Assembly (NCBI GenBank): GCA_018262385.1
Contig: JAGSPQ010000064.1
Coordinates: forward strand, 1 to 9,217
Source of the DNA: Myxococcaceae bacterium
Lineage (GTDB): Bacteria; Myxococcota; Myxococcia; Myxococcales; Myxococcaceae
Reading direction: 5' to 3'
Length of the DNA: 9,217 nucleotides
Below the pieces are notes generated by a model that made no database searches, was not told where the DNA came from, and saw only the letters and a program-made list of their open reading frames with translations. The translations under genes and the position numbers were made by a program. How positions within the stretch are numbered: the stretch's first letter is position 1; each line of letters begins with the position of its first letter. This document shows, piece by piece, positions 6,076 to 9,217 of the stretch.

Positions 6076-7184
6076 TGGCCACCTACTTCGTCACCGGCTA
6101 CCCCGGCTTCATCGGCAAGCGGTTGGTCAAGCACCTCGCGGAGGCCGACCCGAAGGGGAAGATCTACCTGCTGGTGCAGCCGAAGTTCCATCGCGAGGCC
6201 GAGGGGTACGTCAACCGGCTCAACGGCGCGCCGGTCGAGCTGCTCACCGGCGACATCGTCGACATGCACCTGGGGCTGGCCGGGGCCGAGTACCAGCGGC
6301 TGTGCAACGAGGTGACCCAGATCTTCCACCTCGCCGCGATCTCCTACCTCGGGATGCCGCGCGAGATCGCCCAGCAGGTGAACGTCGAGGGCACGCGCAA
6401 CGTCCTCGAGCTGGGGCGCGACTGCAAGAACCTGGCGCGCTTCAACCACTTCTCGACCTGCTACGTGTCGGGCGACCGGGTGGGAGTGATCGCCGAGGAC
6501 GAGCTCGAGGCCGGCCAGAGCTTCCGCAACGCCTACGAAGAGACGAAGTACGAGGCCGAGAAGCTGGTGCAGAAGGCGGGCGAGCACCTGCCGATCACCA
6601 TCTACCGGCCCTCGACGGTGGTGGGCGACAGCGCGACGGGCGAGATCGATCGGTTCGACGGCCCCTATTACCTGGGGATGCTGCTGGTCCTCTCTCCGCT
6701 GGTGGTGCCGCTGCCGCTGCCGGGCAACGGAGTGGCGCCGCTGAACGTGGTGCCGGTCGACTTCGTGGTGAGGGCGGTGTGGAGCCTCTCGCGCAACCCG
6801 CAGGCGGTGGGCCGCACCCTCCACCTGGTGGATCCGAACCCGATGAGCGCCCGCCGGGTCTACGAGCTGATCGCCGAGCGGGCCCAGAAGAAGCTGCCCC
6901 GGTTCAACCTCTCGGCGCGGGCCGCGGACGTCGTGCTGCGGCTGCCCGGCATCGAGAAGCTCGCCCGGCCCCAGCGGGCGGCGATCAACTACGTCAACCA
7001 CCTCGCGCTCTACAACTGCCACTTCGCCCTCGAGCTGCTCGACGGCACCGGGGTGCGCTGCCCGCCGCTGGCCAGCTACCTCGACCGGCTGGTCGACTTC
7101 GCCCGCGACTACTACCGCCGCCGAAAAGAGAGCGCCGCGAGCGAGGTCGAGGATCCGCTCGATCGGCCGGCCCGCACCCCGTAA
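6075..7184 (+). CDS. Extended SDR oxidoreductase, thioester-reductase-like
   Basis: A 369-residue NAD(P)-dependent extended short-chain dehydrogenase/reductase. The N-terminal Rossmann motif is TGYPGFIG (7-14, TGxxGxxG). HLAAISYLG (85-93) corresponds to the NAG/AA motif. The active site is Ser127 (HFSTCYVSG) with Tyr154 and Lys158 (YEETK). The segment YRPSTVVGDS (177-186) and the NVVPVDFVVRAV stretch (224-235) are typical of the NAD_binding_4 group, which includes thioester reductases and fatty acyl-CoA reductases. The C-terminal half is helix-rich with an Arg-rich tail and no clear membrane anchor. The substrate is unknown; an acyl thioester or a sterol/lipid alcohol are options. The ATG at 6075 overlaps the coaE stop as TGATG and gives a clean Rossmann start; an in-frame ATG at 6048 would add nine residues inside coaE. 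It is followed 20 bases later by two hydratase genes. Confidence 0.88.
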   Translation: MATYFVTGYPGFIGKRLVKHLAEADPKGKIYLLVQPKFHREAEGYVNRLNGAPVELLTGDIVDMHLGLAGAEYQRLCNEVTQIFHLAAISYLGMPREIAQQVNVEGTRNVLELGRDCKNLARFNHFSTCYVSGDRVGVIAEDELEAGQSFRNAYEETKYEAEKLVQKAGEHLPITIYRPSTVVGDSATGEIDRFDGPYYLGMLLVLSPLVVPLPLPGNGVAPLNVVPVDFVVRAVWSLSRNPQAVGRTLHLVDPNPMSARRVYELIAERAQKKLPRFNLSARAADVVLRLPGIEKLARPQRAAINYVNHLALYNCHFALELLDGTGVRCPPLASYLDRLVDFARDYYRRRKESAASEVEDPLDRPARTP

Positions 7185-7193
7185 CCGCCTTCC

Positions 7194-7198
7194 AGGAG
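7194..7198 (+). promoter_or_regulatory. Ribosome binding site of the MaoC gene
   Basis: AGGAG lies 6 bases before the ATG at 7205, in the 20-base gap after the SDR stop codon. It is the strongest ribosome site in the plus-strand operon and fixes the start of the MaoC hydratase. It also suggests that this subunit is translated independently and not through coupling. Confidence 0.8.
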
Positions 7199-7204
7199 CG
7201 ATCG

Positions 7205-7591
7205 ATGAGCTTCAGCGTCGGAGACACCTTCACCCACGTGCGCACCTGCGATCGGTACCGGCCGATCTATTACGCGGCGGCGTCGGGCGACTTCAACCCG
7301 ATCCACCTCGACCCCGAGTTCGGGAAGGCGGCGGGCCTGGGCGGTAACATCCTCCAGGGGCTGTGCACGATGGGCTGGGCGGTCGAGGGGTTCGTCAACT
7401 ACCTGGGCGACCCGGGCAAGGTCTCGAAGGTGACGGTGCGCTTCTCGCGCCCGGTGATGGTCGACGACACGATCACCGTGGTCGGCAAGGTGACCGCGAT
7501 CGAGGGCGGCAAGCTGACCGCGGCGCTGACGGCGAAGAACCAGAAGGGCGAGGACGTGCTGAAGAACACCGTGGTCGAGGCGAGGGTCTGA
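7205..7591 (+). CDS. MaoC family (R)-specific enoyl hydratase/dehydratase, HadB-like
   Basis: A 128-residue single hot-dog-fold protein. The hydratase-2 motif is intact: YYAAASGDFNPIHLD (22-36) with catalytic Asp29 and His34, followed by GLGGNILQG, the usual glycine-rich stretch after the hot-dog helix. Such enzymes hydrate trans-2-enoyl-CoA or -ACP to the (R)-3-hydroxyacyl form, or run the reverse dehydration. The length matches HadB of mycobacterial FAS-II and PhaJ-type hydratases. Its TGA overlaps the ATG of the next gene as TGATG, and that gene encodes a second hot-dog protein, so a heterodimer like HadAB is likely by analogy. The preceding gene is an SDR reductase. Whether the substrate is bound to CoA or ACP cannot be told. 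Confidence 0.9.
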   Translation: MSFSVGDTFTHVRTCDRYRPIYYAAASGDFNPIHLDPEFGKAAGLGGNILQGLCTMGWAVEGFVNYLGDPGKVSKVTVRFSRPVMVDDTITVVGKVTAIEGGKLTAALTAKNQKGEDVLKNTVVEARV

Positions 7592-8076
7592 TGCCGATCG
7601 ACAAGAAATACATCGGCAAGAAGTACGGGCCGACGACCTACGTGGTGGGCGCCGAGAAGCTGCGTGAGTTCGCCTACGCGATCTCGGGCGGGGTGCCCTC
7701 GATGGGCTTCACCGGCACCGGGGCGCCGAAGGGGTTGAACCCGCTGCTCCACGACGCCGAGGCGGCGAAGCAGGGGCCGTATGGGGATCTGATCGGGCTG
7801 CCGAACTTCGCGGTGGTGTTCTCGATCGCGCCCTTTGGCCAGGCGGTCACCGACCCCGAGCTGAAGATCAACCTCGCGATGCTGGTGCACGGCGAGCAGG
7901 AGTTCGAGTTCTTCGAGGTGATCAAGCCGGGCGACGTGATGACCTCGACCGGGGTGATCACCGATCTCTACGACAAGGTCGGGAAGGACTTCCTCGTGCT
8001 GACCACCGAGTCGAAGAACCAGCACGGCAAGCTGGTCGTGCGCGGCACCTGGCTGGCGGTGATCCGCCACAGCTGA
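7591..8076 (+). CDS. FAS1-like dehydratase / MaoC N-terminal domain protein, HadA-like
   Basis: A 161-residue hot-dog-fold protein of the MaoC_dehydrat_N (FAS1-like dehydratase) type. The N-terminus IGKKYGPTTYVVGAEKLREFAYAI (8-31) fits the family opening V/I-G-K-x-Y-x-P. The usual following G-D-x-N-P-x-Y/H-x-D catalytic stretch is absent: the helix reads SGGVPSMGFTGTG (32-44), and a remnant NPLLHDAEAA comes only at 50-59. PNFAVVF (71-77) corresponds to the family's PTFA segment. Loss of the catalytic pair fits a structural, substrate-shaping role like mycobacterial HadA beside HadB. The ATG overlaps the stop of the catalytic MaoC gene, with GAGGG 4 bases upstream. The gene order is catalytic then partner, the reverse of hadA-hadB. 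It is the last gene of the plus-strand operon. Confidence 0.85.
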   Translation: MPIDKKYIGKKYGPTTYVVGAEKLREFAYAISGGVPSMGFTGTGAPKGLNPLLHDAEAAKQGPYGDLIGLPNFAVVFSIAPFGQAVTDPELKINLAMLVHGEQEFEFFEVIKPGDVMTSTGVITDLYDKVGKDFLVLTTESKNQHGKLVVRGTWLAVIRHS

Positions 8077-8090
8077 CGCAGCAGGGTCAG
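8073..8090. terminator. Short inverted repeat spanning the second convergent stop pair
   Basis: CTGAC (8073-8077) and GTCAG (8086-8090) flank an 8-base loop and contain both TGA stops of the facing genes. The stem sequence is the same as at 259-273. Three of the five pairs follow from the paired TGA codons, and there is no T-tract, so it is only a weak terminator candidate. Confidence 0.22.
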
Positions 8091-9217
8091 GAAGTGATCA
8101 CGCCTTCTTCGATCAGCTGGGCGAGGATCCGGGCGGTGTCCAGCCGCGACATCCCGGAGACCGAGAACAAATCCTCGAAGGTGCACTGCCCGTCGATCTG
8201 GGCGAGCACGAACCCGGCGCGGTGATCGAGGTTGAGCCAGATGATCTCGTCGTCCTTGAGCTTCACGTGCGGAGCCAGCCCGAGATTTCCGAGCTTCGAC
8301 TCGAACATCGCCTCGAGGGTGGCCTCGCTGCGGGTGCGCAGGGCCTGGACCTCGGGATCATTGGGCGCCAGATCCTGGGCCTTGAGGATCAGCGTCATCG
8401 CGCCAGAGTGATCATCCAGGCCGAGCAGATCCTTCGCGCCCCGCACCAGGGTGCGCACCTCGTCCAGCTTGCTCATCGCCGCCGGGGGCGAGGCGGCCGA
8501 GCGATCGGCGCTGACCAGATCGAGCGCGGAGCCCAGCCCCGCGTGCAGCTCGCTGATCTTGATCCCCGGGTTCGAGCGCTGATCCCAGGCGCTGGTGGCG
8601 TTGGGCGCGAACTTCGGCTCGGAGGGCGCAGGAGCGGGGGGCGCGGCTGAAGCGTCGCCCCAGAGGTCGGACGGCGGAGGATCCAGGGGCGGGGGGATCG
8701 GGACCTGACCCGGGTCGGCCTGGTTCGCGTCGAACCGGGCGAACTCCATCGTCCCCCCGGACACCCGGGGCGGAGCAGCGACCTCGGCCGGGCGCCCGAA
8801 GGCCATCGTCCGGCCGCTGGCGGGGAAGGAGACCTGCGAATCCGCCGGAGGCGCGAAGTCGAGCTCGAACGCCGGTGCCGGGGACTGCGCTGGCGGCTGG
8901 GCCGGGAGGGCGAACTGCATCGTGCCTCCACCCGGCGCCGGGGCGGGCGGGACGGCAGCGACGTCCTCCTCGACGGTCAGCTCCGCGATCTCGAGCTCCG
9001 GCTCGGCTGGCGGGGCCGCCAGCCCGGTGGGGCGGGCGAACTGCATCGTCCCTCCGCCCAGCGGCGCGACCGGAGGCGGCGCGGGCAGCTCGGTCGGCCG
9101 GGCGAACTGCATCGTCCCTCCACCCAGCGGTGCGGCCAGGGGCTGGGCTGCCTCGCTGGGCCGGCCGAACTGCATCGTCCCTCCGCCCAGCGGCTGAACC
9201 GGCATCGCGGGCGGCCG
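8087..9217 (-). CDS. Repeat-rich Pro/Ala protein with C-terminal winged-helix-like domain, 5' end outside the window
   Basis: At least 376 residues are visible and the frame stays open to the window edge. The ATG at 9205 sits inside a repeat-like RPAMPVQPLGGGTM context, so it is probably internal. I do not recognise a named gene. Numbering from that Met: residues 1-160 are a Pro/Ala-rich, probably disordered region with six copies of a G-G/R-T-M-x-F motif (Thr at 10, 31, 53, 95, 133, 152) and an acidic insert at 69-82. Residues 160-240 are a Pro-rich linker. About 245-300 is a helical, TPR-like segment (GAMTLILKAQDLAPNDPEV). From 312 to 372, a compact domain with LNLDHRAGFVLAQIDG, FEDLFSVSGMS and a final LAQLIEEGVI resembles the small winged-helix module seen at the C-terminus of many deltaproteobacterial signalling proteins. 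No signal peptide or catalytic motif is visible. A role in regulation or protein-protein contact is an inference. Confidence 0.8.
   Translation of the reverse strand, partial: RPPAMPVQPLGGGTMQFGRPSEAAQPLAAPLGGGTMQFARPTELPAPPPVAPLGGGTMQFARPTGLAAPPAEPELEIAELTVEEDVAAVPPAPAPGGGTMQFALPAQPPAQSPAPAFELDFAPPADSQVSFPASGRTMAFGRPAEVAAPPRVSGGTMEFARFDANQADPGQVPIPPPLDPPPSDLWGDASAAPPAPAPSEPKFAPNATSAWDQRSNPGIKISELHAGLGSALDLVSADRSAASPPAAMSKLDEVRTLVRGAKDLLGLDDHSGAMTLILKAQDLAPNDPEVQALRTRSEATLEAMFESKLGNLGLAPHVKLKDDEIIWLNLDHRAGFVLAQIDGQCTFEDLFSVSGMSRLDTARILAQLIEEGVITS
8741..9187 (-). repeat. Six spaced GGTM-F coding repeats
   Basis: Six near-identical 21-base units encode GGGTMQF or variants: 9167-9187, 9104-9124, 9038-9058, 8912-8932 (all GGGTMQF), 8798-8818 (SGRTMAF) and 8741-8761 (SGGTMEF). 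The Thr-Met pair and the Phe are invariant, and four copies are followed by Ala/Gly-Arg-Pro. Spacing is 21, 22, 42, 38 and 19 residues, so the largest gap is twice the base period. The array probably continues beyond the window edge. Confidence 0.85.

Noticed and set aside
6033..7022. 329-codon minus-strand frame opposite the SDR gene
   Set aside because: It is antisense to a gene with an intact Rossmann motif and catalytic Ser/Tyr/Lys, and its own composition is shadow-like.

Overview
This high-GC window has dense, tightly packed genes in two convergent pairs and one divergent promoter region. The gene content suggests a member of the Myxococcota (deltaproteobacterial-type lineage): a DUF6178 protein, a lipoprotein with a very long Gly-rich tether ahead of a beta-propeller, a c554-like multiheme cytochrome, and a repeat-rich protein with a small C-terminal winged-helix-like domain. 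This assignment is inferred from gene content and base composition; no rRNA or other marker confirms it. No rRNA, tRNA, CRISPR array, insertion sequence or phage gene was seen, and no gene-free stretch exceeds about 65 bases.

Layout. (1) Bases 1-262, plus strand: the C-terminal end of a class 2 dihydroorotate dehydrogenase (PyrD). (2) Bases 270-4937, minus strand: a likely four-gene operon read right to left, comprising a tetraheme secreted cytochrome c, the ribosome-assembly GTPase EngB (ATGA overlap), a propeller lipoprotein (21 bases downstream) and a DUF6178 protein (1 base downstream, probable TTG start). (3) Bases 4938-5002: the divergent promoter region, holding a 7-bp inverted repeat. 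(4) Bases 5003-8076, plus strand: a five-gene operon of a small exported BamE/SmpA-like protein, CoaE (TAGTG overlap), an extended SDR of the thioester-reductase/male-sterility type (TGATG overlap), a catalytic MaoC hydratase and a FAS1-like/HadA-type hydratase partner (TGATG overlap). (5) Bases 8087-9217, minus strand: a 5'-truncated gene for a Pro/Ala-rich protein with at least six spaced GGTM-F repeats, a helical TPR-like segment and a C-terminal winged-helix-like domain.

How the genes may work together. The plus-strand operon joins the last step of coenzyme A synthesis to an acyl-type reductase/dehydrogenase and a two-subunit hot-dog hydratase resembling mycobacterial HadAB, which points to acyl-CoA or acyl-ACP modification. 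The minus-strand operon mixes a housekeeping GTPase with cell-envelope proteins and gives no single pathway. The most distinctive elements are the GGTM-F repeat protein, the HadAB-like pair whose partner subunit lacks the catalytic motif, and the coupling of a tetraheme cytochrome to engB.
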